Shown here one piece after another: positions 8,337 through 21,736 of a stretch of 64,000 bases of DNA. Numbering within the stretch: the first letter of the stretch is position 1; every line of letters begins with the position of its first letter. Source of the DNA: Symsagittifera roscoffensis (lineage: Eukaryota; Xenacoelomorpha; Acoela; Convolutidae); the NCBI RefSeq assembly GCF_963678635.1, contig NC_087071.1, positions 496,001 through 560,000 of the forward strand. The letters are read 5' to 3'. Under the pieces are notes generated by a model, which searched no databases, had not been told where the DNA came from, and saw nothing but the letters and a program-made list of their open reading frames with translations. Made by a program: the position numbers and the translations under genes.

Positions 8337-11300
8337 GTGTCTGCGGAGTGTCTATGACTGGGATGTGTAGGTAGGATGAGACCATGAGGTTACCATTGAG
8401 TAAGTCTGATGACTAATAACTAGTGCACTTACTGGATCATGTGAGTAGAAGTGTCTGCGGATGTCTATGACTGGATGTGTAGGTAGGAGGAGACCATGAG
8501 GTTACCATTGAGTAAGTCTGATGACTAATAACTAGTGCACTTACTGGATCATGTGAGTAGAAGTGTCTGCGGATGTCTATGACTGGGATGTGTAGGTTGG
8601 ATGAGACCATGAGGTTACCATTGAGTAAGTCTGATGACTAATAACTAGGGCACTTACTGGATCATGTGAGTAGAAGTGTCTGCGGATGTCTATGACTGGG
8701 ATGTGTAGGTTGCATGAGACCATGAGGTTACCATTGAATAAGTCTGATGACTAATAACTAGTGCACTTACTGGATCATGTGAGTAGAAGTGTCTGCGGAT
8801 GTCTATGACTGGGATGTGTAGGTTGGATGAGACCATGAGGTTACCATTGAGTATGTCTAATGACTAATAACTAGTGTACTAACTGGATCATGTGAGTAGA
8901 AGTGTCTGCGGATGTCTATGACTGGGATGTGTAGGTTGGATGAGACCATGAGGTTACCATTGAGTAAGTCTGATGACTAATAACTAGTGCACTTACTGGA
9001 TCATGTGAGTAGAAGTGTCTGCGGATGTCTATGACTGGGATGTGTAGGTTGGATGAGACCATGAGGTTACCATTGAGTAAGTCTGATGACTAATAACTAG
9101 GGCACTTACTGGATCATGTGAGTAGAAGTGTCTGCGGATGTCTATGACTGGGATGTGTAGGTAGGAAGAGACCATGAGGTTACCATTGAGTAAGTCTGAT
9201 GACTAATAATTAGTGCACTTACGGGATCATGTGAGTAGAAGTGTCTGCGGGTGTCTATGACTGGGATGTGTAGGTTGGATGAGACCATGAGGTTACCACT
9301 GAGTAAGTCTGATGACTAATAACTAGTGCACTTACTGGATCATGTGAGTAGAAGTGTCTGCGGATGTCTATGACTGGGATGTGTAGGTTGGATGAGACCA
9401 TGAAGTTACCATTGAGTGTGTCTGATGACTAATAACTAGTGTACTAACTGGATCATGTGAGTAGAAGTGTCTGCGGATGTCTTTGAGTGGGATGTGTAGG
9501 TTGGATGAGACCATGAGGTTACCATTGAGTAAGTCTGATGACTAATAACTAGTGCACTTAACTGGATCATGTGAGTAGAAGTGTCTGCGGATGTCTATGA
9601 CTGGGATGTGTTGGTAGGAAGAGACCATGAGGTTACCATTGAGTAAGTCTGATGACTAATAACTAATGTCTTTACTGGATCATGTGAGTAGAAGTGTCTG
9701 CGGATGTCTATGAATGGGATGTGTAGGTTGGATGAGACCATGAGGTTACCATTGAGTAAGTCTGATGACTAATAACTAGTGCACTTACTGGATCATGTGA
9801 GAAGAAGTGTCTGCGGATGTCTATGACTGGGATGTGTAGGTTGGATGAGACCATGAGGTTACCATTGAGTAAGTTTGATGACTAATAACTAGTGCACTTA
9901 CTGGATCATGTGAGTAGAAGTGTCTGCGGATGTCTATGACTGGGATGTGTAGGTTGGATGAGACCATGAGGTTACCATTGAGTAAATCTGATGACTAATA
10001 CCTAGTGCACTTACTGGATCATGTGAGTAGAAGTGTCTGCGGATGTCTATGACTGGGATGTGTAGGTTGGATGAGACCATGAGGTTACCATTGAGTAAGT
10101 CTGATGACTAATAACTAGTGCACTTACTGGATCATGTGAGTAGAAGTGTCTGCGGATGTCTATGACTGGGATGTGTAGGTTGGATGAGACCATGAGGTTA
10201 CCATTGAGTAAGTCTGATGACTAATAACTAGGGCACTTACTGGATCATGTGAGTAGAAGTGTCTGCGGATGTCTATGACTGGGATGTGTAGGTTGGATGA
10301 GACCATGAGGTTACCATTGAGTAAGACTGATGACTAATAACTAGTGCACTTACTGGATCATGTGAGTAGAAGTGTCTGCGGATGTCTATGACTGGGATGT
10401 GTAGGTTGGATGAGACCATGAGGTTACCATTGAGTAAGTCTGATGACTAATAACTAGGGCACTTACTGGATCGTGTGAGTAGAAGTGTCTGCGGATGTCT
10501 ATGACTGGGATGTGTAGGTTGGGTGAGACCATGAGGTTACCATTGAGTAAGTCTGATGACTAATAACTAGTGCACTTACTGGATCATGTGAGTAGAAGTG
10601 TCTGCGGATGTCTATGACTGGGATGTGTAGGTTGGATGAGACCATGAGGTTACCATTGTGTAAGTCTGATGACTAATAACTAGGGCATTTACTGGATCAT
10701 GTGAGTAGAAGTGTCTGCGGATGTCTATGACTGGGATGTGTAGGTTGGATGAGACCATGAGGTTACCATTGAGTAAGTCTGATAACTAATAACTAGGGCA
10801 CTTACTGGATCATGTGAGTAGAAGTGTCTGCGGATGTCTATGACTGGGATGTGTAGGTTGGATGAGACCATGAGGTTACCATTGAGTAAGTCTGATGACT
10901 AATAACTAGGGCACTTACTGGATCATGTGAGTAGAAGTGTCTGGGGATGTCTATGACTGGGATGTGTAGGTTGGATGAGACCATGAGGTTACCATTGAGT
11001 AAGTCTCATGACTAATAACTAGGGCACTTACTGGATCATGTGAGTAGAAGTGTCTGCGGATGTCTATGACTGGGATGTGTAGGTTGGATGAGACCATGAG
11101 GTTACCATTGAGTAAGTCTGATGACTAATAACAAGGGAACTTACTGGATCATGTGAGTAGAAGTGTCTGCGGATGTCTATGACTGGGATGTGTAGGTTGG
11201 ATGAGACCATGAGGTTACCATTGATTAAGTCTGATGACTAATAACTAGGGCACTTACTGGATCATGTGAGTAGAAGTGTCTGCGGATGTCTATGACTGGG

Positions 11301-14300
11301 ATGTGTAGGTTGGATGAGACCATGAGGTTACCATTGAGTAAGTCTGATGACTAATAACTAGGGCACTTACTGGATCATGTGAGTAGAAGTGTCTGCGGAT
11401 GTCTATGACTGGGATGTGTAGGTTGGATGAGACCATGAGGTTACCATTGAGTAAGTCTGATGACTAATAACTAGTGCACTTACTGGAGCATGTGAGTAGA
11501 AGTGTCTGCGGATGTCTATGACTGGGATGTGTAGGTTGGATGAGACCATGAGGTTACCATTGAGTAAGTCTGATGACTAATAACTAGTGCACTTACTGGA
11601 TCATGTGAGTAGAAGTGTCTGCGGATGTCTATGACTGGGATGTGTAGGTTGGATGAGACCATGAGGTTACCATTGAGTAAGTCTGATGACTAATAACTAG
11701 TGCACTTACTGGATCATGTGAGTAGAAGTGTCTGCGGATGTCTATGACTGGGATGTGTAGGTAGGAGGAGACCATGAGGTTACCATTGAGTAAGTCTGAT
11801 GACTAACAACTAGGGCACTTACTGGATCATGTGAGTAGAAGTGTCTGCGGATGTCTATGACTGGGATGTGTAGGTAGGAGGAGACCATGAGGTTACCATT
11901 GAGTAAGTCTGATGACTAATAACTAGGGCACTTACTGGATCATGTGAGTAGAAGTGTCTGCGGATGTCTATGACTGGGATGTGTAGGTTGGATGAGACCA
12001 TGAGGTTACCATTGAGTAAGTCTGATGACTAATAACTAGGGCACTTACTGGATCATGTGAGTAGAAGTGTCTGCGGATGTCTATGACTGGGATGTGTAGG
12101 TTGGATGAGACCATGAGGTTACCATTGAGTAAGTCTGATGACTAATAACTAGTGCACTTACTGGATCATGTGAGTAGAAGTGTCTGCGGATGTCTATGAC
12201 TGGGATGTGTAGGTTGGATGAGACCATGAGGTTACCATTGAGTAAGTCTGATGACTAATAACTAGTGCACTTACTGGATCATGTGAGTAGAAGTGTCTGC
12301 GGATGTCTATGACTGGGATGTGTAGGTAGGAGGAGACCATGAGGTTACCATTGAGTAAGTCTGATGACTAACAACTAGGGCACTTACTGGATCATGTGAG
12401 TAGAAGTGTCTGCGGATGTCTATGACTGGGATGTGTAGGTAGGAGGAGACCATGAGGTTACCATTGAGTAATTCTGATGACTAATAACTAGGGCACTTAC
12501 TGGATCATGTGAGTAGAAGTGTCTGCGGATGTCTATGACTGGGATGTGTAGGTTGGATGAGACCATGAGGTTACCATTGAGTAAGTCTGATGACTAATAA
12601 CTAGGGCACTTACTGGATCATGTGAGTAGAAGTGTCTGCGGATGTCTATGACTGGGATGTGTAGGTTGGATGAGACCATGAGGTTACCATTGAGTAAGTC
12701 TGATGACTAATAACTAGTGCACTTACTGGATCATGTGAGTAGAAGTGTCTGCGGATGTCTATGACTGGGATGTGTAGGTAGGAGGAGACCATGAGGTTAC
12801 CATTGAGTAAGTCTGATGACTAACAACTAGGGCACTTACTGGATCATGTGAGTAGAAGTGTCTGCGGATGTCTATGACTGGGATATGTAGGTAGGAGGAG
12901 ACCATGAGGTTACCATTGAGTAAGTCTGATGACTAATAACTAGGGCACTTACTGGATCATGTGAGTAGAAGTGTCTGCGGATGTCTATGACTGGGATGTG
13001 TAGGTAGGAGGAGACCATGAGGTTACCATTGAGTAAGTCTGATGACTAATAACTAGGGCACTTACTGGATCATGTGAGTAGAAGTGTCTGCGGATGTCTA
13101 TGACTGGGATGTGTAGGTAGGAGGAGACCATGAGGTTACCATTAAGTAAGTCTGATGACTAATAGCTAGTGCACTTACTGTATCATGTGAGAAGAAGTGT
13201 CTGCGGATGTCTATGACTGGGATGTGTAGGTTGGATGAGACCATGAGGTTACCATTGAGTAAGTCTGATGACTAATAACTAGGGCACTTACTGGATCATG
13301 TGAGTAGAAGTGTATGCGGATGTCTATGACTGGTATGTGTAGGTTGGATGAGACCATGAGGTTACCATTGAGTAAGTCTGATGACTAATAACTAGTGCAC
13401 TTACTGGATCATGTGAGTAGAAGTGTCTGCGGATGTCTATGACTGGGATGTGTAGGTTGGATGAGACCATGAGGTTACCATTGAGTAAGTCTGATGACTA
13501 ATAACTAGGGCACTTACTGGATCATGTGAGTAGAAGTGTCTGCGGATGTCTATGACTGGGATGTGTAGGTTGGATGAGACCATGAGGTTACCATTGAGTA
13601 AGTCTGATGACTAATAACTAGTGCACTTACTGGATCATGTGAGTAGAAGTGTCTGCGGATGTCTATGACTGGGATGTGTAGGTAGGAGGAGACCATGCGG
13701 TTACCATTGAGTAAGTCTGATGACTAATAACTAGGGCACTTACTGGATCATGTGAGTAGAAGTGTCTGCGGATGTCTATGACTGGGATGTGTAGGTAGGA
13801 GGAGACCATGAGGTTACCATTGAGTAAGTCTGATGACTAATAACTAGGGCACTTACTGGATCATGTGAGTAGAAGTGTCTGCGGATGTCTATGACTGGGA
13901 TGTGTAGGTAGGAGGAGACCATGAGGTTACCATTGAGTAAGTCTGATGACTAATAACTAGTGCACTTACTGGATCATGTGAGTAGAAGTGTCTGCGGATG
14001 TCTATGACTGGGATGTGTAGGTAGGAGGAGACCATGAGGTTACCATTGAGTAAGTCTGATGACTAATAACTAGTGCACTTACTGGATCATGTGAGAAGAA
14101 GTGTCTGCGGATGTCTATGACTGGGATGTGTAGGTTGGATGAGACCATGAGGTTACCATTGAGTGTGTCTGATGACTAATAACTAGTGTACTAACTGGAT
14201 CATGTGAGTAGAAGTGTCTGCGGATACCTATGACTGGGATGTGTAGGTAAGAGGAGACCATGAGGTTACCATTGAGTGTGTCTGATGACTAATAACTAGT

Positions 14301-14304
14301 GCAC

Positions 14305-14760
14305 TTACTGGATCATGTGAGTAGAAGTGTCTGCGGATGTCCATGACTGGGATGTGTAGGTTGGATGAGACCATGAGGTTACCATTGAGTGTGTCTGATG
14401 ACTAATAACTAGTGTACTAACTGGATCATGTGAGTAGAAGTGTCTGCGGATGTTTATGACTGGGATGTGTAGGTAGGAGGAGACCATGAGGTTACCATTG
14501 AGTGTGTCTGATGACTAATAACTAGTGCACTTACTGGATCATGTGAGTAGAAGTGTCTGCGGATGTCCATGACTGGGATGTGTAGGTTGGATGAGACCAT
14601 GAGGTTACCATTGAGTGTGTCTGATGACTAATAACTAGTGTACTAACTGGATCATGTGAGTAGAAGTGTCTGCGGATGTTTATGACTGGGATGTGTAGGT
14701 AGGAGGAGACCATGAGGTTACCATTGAGTGTGTCTGATGACTAATAACTAGTGCACTTAC
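14305..14760. repeat. 226-bp dimer higher-order repeat in the 113-bp array
   Basis: The rare variant GGATGTCCATGACTGG recurs exactly 226 bases apart (about 14335 and 14561), alternating with a unit carrying GGATGTTTATGACTGG. This marks two-unit blocks copied together. Confidence 0.8.
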
Positions 14761-17700
14761 TGGATCATGTGAGTAGAAGTGTCTGCGGATGTCTATGACT
14801 GGGATGTGTAGGTTGGATGAGACCATGAGGTTACCATTGAGTGTGTCTGATGACTAATAACTAGTGTACTAACTGGATCATGTGAGTAGAAGTGTCTGCG
14901 GATGTCTATGACTGGGATGTGTAGGTTGGATGAGACCATGAGGTTACCATTGAGTGTGTCTGATGACTAATAACTAGTGTACTAACTGGATCATGTGAGT
15001 AGAAGTGTCTGCGGATGTCTATGACTGGGATGTGTAGGTAGGAGGAGACCATGAGGTTACCATTGAGTAAGTCTGATGACTAATAACTAGTGCACTTACT
15101 GGATCATGTGAGAAGAAGTGTCTGCGGATGTCTATGACTGGGATGTGTAGGTTGGATGAGACCATGAGGTTACCATTGAGTGTGTCTGATGACTAATAAC
15201 TAGTGTACTAACTGGATCATGTGAGTAGAAGTGTCTGCGGATACCTATGACTGGGATGTGTAGGTAGGAGGAGACCATGAGGTTACCATTGAGTGTGTCT
15301 GATGACTAATAACTAGTGCACTTACTGGATCATGTGAGTAGAAGTGTCTGCGGATGTCTATGACTGGGATGTGTAGGTTGGATGAGACCATGAGGTTACC
15401 ATTGAGTGTGTCTGATGACTAATAACTAGTGTACTAACTGGATCATGCCAGTAGAAGTGTCTGCGGATGTTTATGACTGGGATGTGTAGGTAGGAGGAGA
15501 CCATGAGGTTACCATTGAGTGTGTCTGATGACTAATAACTAGTGCACTTACTGGATCATGTGAGTAGAAGTGTCTGCGGATGTCTATGACTGGGATGTGT
15601 AGGTTGGATGAGACCATGAGGTTACCATTGAGTGTGTCTGATGACTAATAACTAGTGTACTAACTGGATCATGTGAGTAGAAGTGTCTGCGGATGTCTAT
15701 GACTGGGATGTGTAGGTTGGATGAGACCATGAGGTTACCATTGAGTGTGTCTGATGACTAATAACTAGTGTACTAACTGGATCATGTGAGTAGAAGTGTC
15801 TGCGGATGTCTATGACTGGGATGTGTAGGTAGGAGGAGACCATGAGGTTACCATTGAGTAAGTCTGATGACTAATAACTAGTGCACTTACTGGATCATGT
15901 GAGTAGAAGTGTCTGCGGATGTCTATGACTGGGATGTGTAGGTTGGATGAGACCATGAGGTTACCATTGAGTGTGTCTGATGACTAATAACTAGTGTACT
16001 AACTGGATCATGTGAGTAGAAGTGTCTGCGGATGTCTATGACTGGGATGTGTAGGTAGGAGGAGACCATGAGGTTACCATTGAGTAAGTCTGATGACTAA
16101 TAACTAGTGCACTTACTGGATCATGTGAGTAGAAGTGTCTGCGGATGTCTATGACTGGGATGTGTAGGTTGGATGAGACCATGAGGTTACCATTGAGTGT
16201 GTCTGATGACTAATAACTAGTGTACTAACTGGATCATGTGAGTAGAAGTGTCTGCGGATGTCTATGACTGGGATGTGTAGGCTGGATGAGACCATGAGGT
16301 TACCATTGAGTGTGTCTGATGACTAATAACTAGTGTACTAACTGGATCATGTGAGAAGAAGTGTCTGCGGATGTCTATGACTGGGATGTGTAGGTTGGAT
16401 GAGACCATGAGGTTACCATTGAGTGTGTCTGATGACTAATAACTAGTGTACTAACTGGATCATGTGAGTAGAAGTGTCTGCGGATGTCTATGACTGGGAT
16501 GTGTAGGTTGGATGAGACCATGAGGTTACCATTGAGTGTGTCTGATGACTAATAACTAGTGTACTAACTGGATCATGTGAGAAGAAGTGTCTGCGGATGT
16601 CTATGACTGGGATGTGTAGGTTGGATGAGACCATGAGGTTACCATTGAGTGTGTCTGATGACTAATAACTAGTGTACTAACTGGATCATGTGTGTAGAAG
16701 TGTCTGCGGATGTCTATGACTGGGATGTGTAGGTAGGAGGAGACCATGAGGTTACCATTGAGTAAGTCTGATGACTAATAACTAGGGCACTTACTGGATC
16801 ATGTGAGTAGAAGTGTCTGCGGATGTCTATGACTGGGATGTGTAGGTAGGAGGAGACCATGAGGTTACCATTGAGAAAGTCTGATGACTAATAACTAGTG
16901 CACTTACTGGATCATGTGAGTAGAAGTGTCTGCGGATGTCTATGACTGGGATGTGTAGGTTGGATGAGACCATGAGGTTACCATTGAGTAAGTCTGATGA
17001 CTAATAACTAGTGCACTTACTGGATCATGTGAGAAGAAGTGTCTGCGGATGTCTATGACTGGGATGTGTAGGTTGGATGAGACCATGAGGTTACCATTGA
17101 GTGTGTCTGATGACTAATAACTAGTGTACTAACTGGATCATGTGAGTAGAAGTGTCTGCGGATGTCTATGACTGGGATGTGTAGGTAGGAGGAGACCATG
17201 AGGTTACCATTGAGTGTGTCTGATGACTAATAACTAGTGCACTTACTGGATCATGTGAGTAGAAGTGTCTGCGGATGCCTATGACTGGGATGTGTAGGTT
17301 GGATGAGACCATGAGGTTACCATTGAGTGTGTCTGATGACTAATAACTAGTGTACTAACTGGATCATGTGAGTAGAAGTGTCTGCGGATGTCTATGACTG
17401 GGATGTGTAGGTTGGATGAGACCATGAGGTTACCATGGAGTGTGTCTGATGACTAATAACTAGTGTACTAACTGGATCATGTGAGTAGAAGTGTCTGCGG
17501 ATGTCTATGACTGGGATGTGTAGGTAGGAGGAGACCATGAGGTTACCATTGAGTAAGTCTGATGACTAATAACTAGTGCACTTACTGGATCATGTGCGTA
17601 GAAGTGTCTGCGGATGTCTATGACTGGGATGTGTAGGTTGGATGAGACCATGAGGTTACCATTGAGTGTGTCTGATGACTAATAACTAATGTACTAACTG

Positions 17701-17879
17701 GATAATGTGAGTAGAAGTGTCTGCGGATGTCTATGACTGGGATGTGTAGGTAGGAGGAGACCATGAGGTTACCATTGAGTAAGTCTGATGACTAATAACT
17801 AGTGCACTTACTGGATCATGTGAGTAGAAGTGTCTGCGGATGTCTATGACTGGGATGTGTAGGTTGGATGAGACCATGA

Positions 17880-19240
17880 GGTTACCATTGAGTGTGTCTG
17901 ATGACTAATAACAAGTGTACTAACTGGATCATGTGAGTAGAAGTGTCTGCGGATATCTATGACTGGGATGTGTAGGTTGGATGAGACCATGAGGTTACCA
18001 TTGAGTGTGTCTGATGACTAATAACTAGTGTACTAACTGGATCATGTGAGAAGAAGTGTCTGCGGATGTCTATGACTGGGATGTGTAGGTTGGATGAGAC
18101 CATGAGGTTACCATTGAGTAAGTCTGATGACTAATAACTAGTGCACTTACTGGATCATGTGAGTAGAAGTGTCTGCGAATGTCTATGACTGGGATGTGTA
18201 GGTTGGATGAGACCATGAGGTTACCATTGAGTGTGTCTGATGACTAATAACTAGTGTACTAACTGGATCATGTGAGTAGAAGTGTCTGCGGATGTCTATG
18301 ACTGGGATGTGTAGGTTGGATGAGACCATGAGGTTACCATTGAGTGTGTCTGATGACTAATAACTAGTGTACTAACTGGATCATGTGAGTAGAAGTGTCT
18401 GCGGATGTCTATGACTGGGATGTGTAGGTTGGATGAGACCATGAGGTTACCATTGAGTAAGTCTGATGACTAATAACTAGTGCACTTACTGGATCATGTG
18501 AGTAGAAGTGTCTGCGGATGTCTATGACTGGGATGTGTAGGTTGGATGAGACCATAAGTTTACCATTGAGTGTGTCTGATGACTAATAACAAGTGTACTA
18601 ACTGGATCATGTGAGTAGAAGTGTCTGCGGATATCTATGACTGGGATGTGTAGGTTGGATGAGACCATGAGGTTACCATTGAGTGTGTCTGATGACTAAT
18701 AACTAGTGTACTAACTGGATCATGTGAGAAGAAGTGTCTGCGGATGTCTATGACTGGGATGTGTAGGTTGGATGAGACCATGAGGTTACCATTGAGTAAG
18801 TCTGATGACTAATAACTAGTGCACTTACTGGAACATGTGAGTAGAAGTGTCTGCGAATGTCTATGACTGGGATGTGTAGGTTGGATGAGACCATGAGGTT
18901 ACCATTGAGTGTGTCTGATGACTAATAACTAGTGTACTAACTGGATCATGTGAGTAGAAGTGTCTGCGGATGTCTATGACTGGGATGTGTAGGTTGGATG
19001 AGACCATGAGGTTACCATTGAGTGTGTCTAATGACTAATAACTAGTGTACTAACTGGATCATGTGAGTAGAAGTGTCTGCGGATGTCTATGGCTGGGATG
19101 TGTAGGTAGGAGGAGACCATGAGGTTACCATTGAGTGTGTCTGATGACTAATAACTAGTGCACTTACTGGATCATGTGAGTAGAAGTGTCTGCGGATGTC
19201 TATGACTGGGATGTGTAGGTTGGATGAGACCATGAGGTTA
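17880..19240. repeat. 678-bp six-unit higher-order repeat, two tandem copies
   Basis: Three private markers recur at the same 678-base (6 x 113) offset: AATAACAAGTG at 17907 and 18585, GGATATCTATG near 17952 and 18630, and CTGCGAATG at 18173 and 18851. A whole block of six units was therefore duplicated. Confidence 0.82.
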
Positions 19241-21090
19241 CCATTGAGTGTGTCTGATGACTAATAACTAGTGTACTAACTGGATCATGTGAGTAGAAGT
19301 GTCTGCGGATGTCTATGACTGGGATGTGTAGGTTGGATGAGACCATGAGGTTACCATTGAGTGTGTCTGATGACTAATAACTAGTGTATAACTGGATCAT
19401 GTGAGTAGAAGTGTCTGCGGATGTCTATGACTGGGATGTGTAGGTAGGAGGAGACCATGAGGTTACCATTGAGTAAGTCTGATGACTAATAACTAGTGCA
19501 CTTACTGGATCAAGTGAGTAGAAGTGTCTGCGGATGTCTATGACTGGGATGTGTAGGTTGGATGAGACCATGAGGTTACCATTGAGTGTGTCTGATGACT
19601 AATAACTAGTGTACTAACTGGATCATGTGAGTAGAAGTGTCTGCGGATGTCTATGACTGGGATGTGTAGGTAGGAGGAGACCATGAGGTTACCATTGAGT
19701 AAGTCTGATGACTAATAACTAGTGCACTTACTGGATCATGTGAGTAGAAGTGTCTGCGGATGTCTATGACTGGGATGTGTAGGTTGGATGAGACCATGAG
19801 GTTACCATTGAGTGTGTCTGATGACTAATAACTAGTGTACTAACTGGATCATGTGAGTAGAAGTGTCTGCGGATGTCTATGACTGGGATGTGTAGGTTGG
19901 ATGAGACCATGAGGTTACCATTGAGTGTGTCTGATGACTAATAACTAGTGTACTAACTGGATCATGTGAGAAGAAGTGTCTGCGGATGTCTATGACTGGG
20001 ATGTGTAGGTTGGATGAGACCATGAGGTTACCATTGAGTGTGTCTGATGACTAATAACTAGTGTACTAACTGGATCATGTGAGTAGAAGTGTCTGCGGAT
20101 GTCTATGACTGGGATGTGTAGGTTGGATGAGACCATGAGGTTACCATTGAGTGTGTCTGATGACTAATAACTAGTGTACTAACTGGATCATGTGAGTAGA
20201 AGTGTCTGCGGATGTCTATGACTGGGATGTGTAGGTTGGATGAGACCATGAGGTTACCATTGAGTGTGTCTGATGACTAATAACTAGTGTACTAACTGGA
20301 TCATGTGAGAAGAAGTGTCTGCGGATGTCTATGACTGGGATGTGTAGGTTGGATGAGACCATGAGGTTACCATTGAGTGTGTCTGATGACTAATAACTAG
20401 TGTACTAACTGGATCATGTGAGTAGAAGTGTCTGCGGATGTCTATGACTGGGATGTGTAGGTTGGATGAGACCATGAGGTTACCATTGAGTAAGTCTGAT
20501 GACTAATAACTAGTGCACTTACTGGATCATGTGAGTAGAAGTGTCTGCGGATGTCTATGACTACTGGGATGTGTAGGTTGGATGAGACCATGAGGTTACC
20601 ATTGAGTGTGTCTGATGACTAATAACTAGTGTACTAACTGGATCATGTGAGTAGAAGTGTCTGCGGATGTCTATGACTGGGATGTGTAGGTTGGATGAGA
20701 CCATGAGGTTACCATTGAGTGTGTCTGATGACTATTAACTAGTGTACTAACTGGATCATGTGAGTAGAAGTGTCTGCGGATGTCTATGACTGGGATGTGT
20801 AGGTTGGATGAGACCATGAGGTTACCATTGAGTGTGTCTGATGACTAATAACTAGAGTACTAACTGGATCATGTGAGTAGAAGTGTCTGCGGATGTCTAT
20901 GACTGGGATGTGTAGGTTGGATGAGACCATGAGGTTACCATTGAGTGTGTCTGATGACTAATAACTAGTGTACTAACTGGATCATGTGAGTAGAAGTGTC
21001 TGCGGATGTCTATGACTGGGATGTGTAGGTTGGATGAGACCATGAGGTTACCATTGAGTGTGTCTGATGACTAATAACTAGTGTACTAAC

Positions 21091-21246
21091 TGGATCATGT
21101 GAGTAGAAGTGTCTGCGGATGTCTATCACTGGAATGTGTAGGTAGGAAGAGACCATGAGGATTCCATTGAGTGTATGTCTCTCCACATCTGCCACTATCA
21201 CTCTGATTCTCTTGTCAGGGGGCTCCATCCGGGTGCACAGAGACAC
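21091..21246 (-). CDS. Putative host exon, 52 codons, source of the satellite unit
   Basis: On the minus strand a T/G-rich tract ends in TGTGTGTAG at 21247, a plausible acceptor. It is followed by 156 open bases in phase 0 (VSLCTRMEPPDKRIRV... to ...IDIRRHFYSHDP) and then GTTAGT at 21090, a plausible donor. Composition is much less AT-rich than the surroundings. The last ~28 codons are the segment that recurs, with few changes, in every 113-bp unit immediately to the left. I do not recognise the protein family. The IDIRRHFY string faintly recalls the IDIREYY strand of PC4-type domains, but the rest does not fit and I do not claim it. It could be the next exon after 23557-23796 (same strand, compatible phase). 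Confidence 0.5.
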
Positions 21247-21248
21247 CT

Positions 21249-21464
21249 ACACACACATTATACATACAGACACACAAGCAAGAGATTGTAACCCAACCTA
21301 TAATGCAATACCTTGTCAATTAATCCTTAAGCTGTAAATTGATATGCTCATATGAAGTGGGGGACTCCTCCCCCCCCCCTCAAATGAAAACTCAATTAAG
21401 CATCAATTTAATGGTGTAATGAATTATTCTAGAATTCAGGACTAATAATCGTCAATGATAGCTT
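21249..21464. other. Putative intron or intergenic sequence with CA-rich tract
   Basis: Immediately upstream (minus strand) of the putative exon. Includes a CACACA-rich tract at 21249-21275 and a run of nine C near 21370. No gene seen. Confidence 0.4.
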
Positions 21465-21736
21465 CAGGGGTGGATTTGAGAGGGAGCACCCCACTCTCAG
21501 GGATTCCATTCCCTGTCAGCTCAAACGGTCCCCCCTTTAGAATTAATTTTTGACTGGCCGATCTTAAATGCTTTCTAAAGACGACTTTGGCGCCAATATT
21601 TACCAATTTTCAAGGGGAGCGTATTTTCTAAAACGTATAGTGAAGAAAGGGTCTACTTAGTGAAAAAGTTTTGTCAAAATGTTCGACAATTTTTTGAAAA
21701 TCCGCCCCCATCGAGAAAATCCTAGAAGCACCCCTG
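21465..21736. mobile_element. Small dispersed repeat, family C, copy 2
   Basis: Starts CAGGGGTGGATTTGAGAGGG and ends ATCCTAGAAGCACCCCTG, imperfect inverted ends. The interior shares TGGCGCCAATAT and CATTCCCTGTC-type blocks with 6033-6381. A further partial match (GGGGGAGGGCGGTGGGTG, then AAGGGCGCC) lies at about 21936-22075. Confidence 0.6.

Larger units (their letters stand above)
8337..21172. repeat. 113-bp satellite array, about 113 copies
   Basis: Head-to-tail array of a 113-bp unit (GTGTCTGCGGATGTCTATG... to ...TGTGAGTAGAA). Diagnostic variants define subtypes: GAGTAAGTCTG with GCACTTACTGG (type A), GAGTGTGTCTG with GTACTAACTGG (type B), TTGGATGAG or TAGGAGGAG, and AGTGCACT or AGGGCACT. 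Type A prevails from 8337 to about 14160, mixed A/B beyond it. A few units carry small indels (near 8475, 9549, 19387, 20563). On the minus strand about 84 bases of each unit match the 3' part of the exon at 21091-21246 and are followed by GTAAGT or GTTAGT, so the unit looks derived from an exon/intron boundary. Open frames of about 60 codons inside the array are by-products. Confidence 0.97.

Noticed and set aside
14305-14713. 60-codon minus-strand frames inside the 113-bp array
   Set aside because: They read the unit out of the exon frame and end at the same TAG each time; artefacts of tandem repetition.
8337-21172. CRISPR-like array
   Set aside because: Units are contiguous with no unique spacers, at 113 bp, in an animal genome.
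21091-21246. PC4/Sub1-like domain in the putative exon
   Set aside because: Only the IDIRRHFY string resembles the family's IDIREYY strand; the preceding and following residues do not fit.
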